The notes beneath the pieces are model-generated. The model saw nothing but the letters and a program-made list of their open reading frames with translations, made no database searches and was not told the origin of the DNA. From contig JAPULM010000418.1 in NCBI GenBank assembly GCA_027294925.1, positions 1 through 5,673 on the forward strand: a stretch of 5,673 nt of DNA, read 5' to 3'. The position numbers were made by a program, and so were the translations under genes. Shown one piece after another: positions 5,405 through 5,673 of the stretch (within the stretch, counting starts at the first letter, position 1; each line of letters opens with the position of its first letter). This stretch comes from a bacterium (lineage in GTDB: Bacteria > Tectomicrobia > Entotheonellia > Entotheonellales > Entotheonellaceae).

Positions 5405-5673
5405 TTAATTGAATATCCCCTTGGCGCGCCGGAAAAGCCTGCCCACAGATTTGCCGACACTCCCATCTTGCTCCGCAAGGCGTTTTCTAAACGCCAACAA
5501 CTCTGCATGATCGCTCTTCACACCAAGGCCCAGCTCAACGTAGCGCCTGGCTTTATCGTCCCGTCCGTCATTGAATTTCTTTCTCGCTAGTTTGAGATAA
5601 CGATCAGCGATTAGCGAGAAACCCGTCATTGCCCGGCTATTTCCCGCATCGAGATGCCGTACCCTCTGATAAT
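5405..5673 (-). CDS. C-terminal part of a TPR-like repeat protein, running off the right edge
   Basis: The frame ending at TAA (5407-5405) is open to the window edge, giving 88 visible residues beginning YQRVRHLDAGNSRAMTGF. An ATG at 5629 lies inside the frame, but the coding pattern continues upstream of it, so it is almost certainly not the start. The segment reads as two helix-turn-helix units, LIADRYLKLARKKFNDGR followed by DKARRYVELGLGVKSDHAEL, matching the TPR consensus in which each unit ends in a 'DPDHxELLAL'-like turn. The tail GRLFRRAKGIFN is basic. Such C-terminal TPR pairs occur, to my knowledge, in large proteins with serine/threonine kinase, formylglycine-generating-enzyme-like or cyclase domains, but no such domain is visible here. 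TPRs normally mediate protein-protein contacts. The frame is well supported; the full protein's function cannot be told from this fragment. Confidence 0.7.
   Translation of the reverse strand, partial: YQRVRHLDAGNSRAMTGFSLIADRYLKLARKKFNDGRDDKARRYVELGLGVKSDHAELLAFRKRLAEQDGSVGKSVGRLFRRAKGIFN

Overview
This is a bacterial chromosomal segment of moderate-to-high GC. No single gene fixes the taxon. Four protein-coding genes look intact or run cleanly off the edge; the rest is an unusually large share of broken, truncated or unassignable sequence. The gene content (a DUF3300 secreted protein, a luciferase-like oxidoreductase, a RimJ/RimL-type acetyltransferase, remnants of a reverse transcriptase and perhaps a transposase) suits a free-living environmental bacterium such as a proteobacterium or Nitrospira relative. 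That placement is inference only.

Layout, left to right. Bases 44-136 hold the extreme C-terminus of a gene resembling cyclase/ATPase regulators, cut by an in-frame stop and AT-rich sequence. Bases 316-712 hold the N-terminal part of a reverse transcriptase that has decayed through a nonsense codon and a frameshift. A complete GNAT acetyltransferase gene follows on the minus strand (735-1325, GTG start). Bases 1326-2085 are a gene-poor gap; it contains a 53-codon plus-strand reading frame that may be the N-terminus of a DDE transposase (1618-1779) and a short hairpin. A DUF3300 gene on the minus strand (2086-3309) encodes an exported protein with a very basic, repetitive tail. Bases 3310-4049 are a second gap, with nested inverted repeats (3645-3737) and a coding-looking 48-codon reading frame (3846-3992). 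A full luciferase-family oxidoreductase gene follows on the plus strand (4050-5141). It converges on a C-terminal amidohydrolase-like remnant (minus, 5177-5332) and then on the 3' end of a minus-strand gene for a TPR-like protein that leaves the window on the right (5405-5673).

The genes do not form an evident pathway or operon. The intact genes alternate in strand and are separated by remnants, as expected of an accessory region that has repeatedly gained and lost DNA. The oxidoreductase and the amidohydrolase-like remnant belong to families that often sit near each other in catabolic clusters, so they may be leftovers of one such cluster. I see no tRNA, rRNA, CRISPR array or intact insertion sequence. 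I do not see convincing evidence of a new multi-gene system; the observations most worth checking are the reverse transcriptase relic, the repeat-built DUF3300 tail and the unassigned sequence at 3500-3992.
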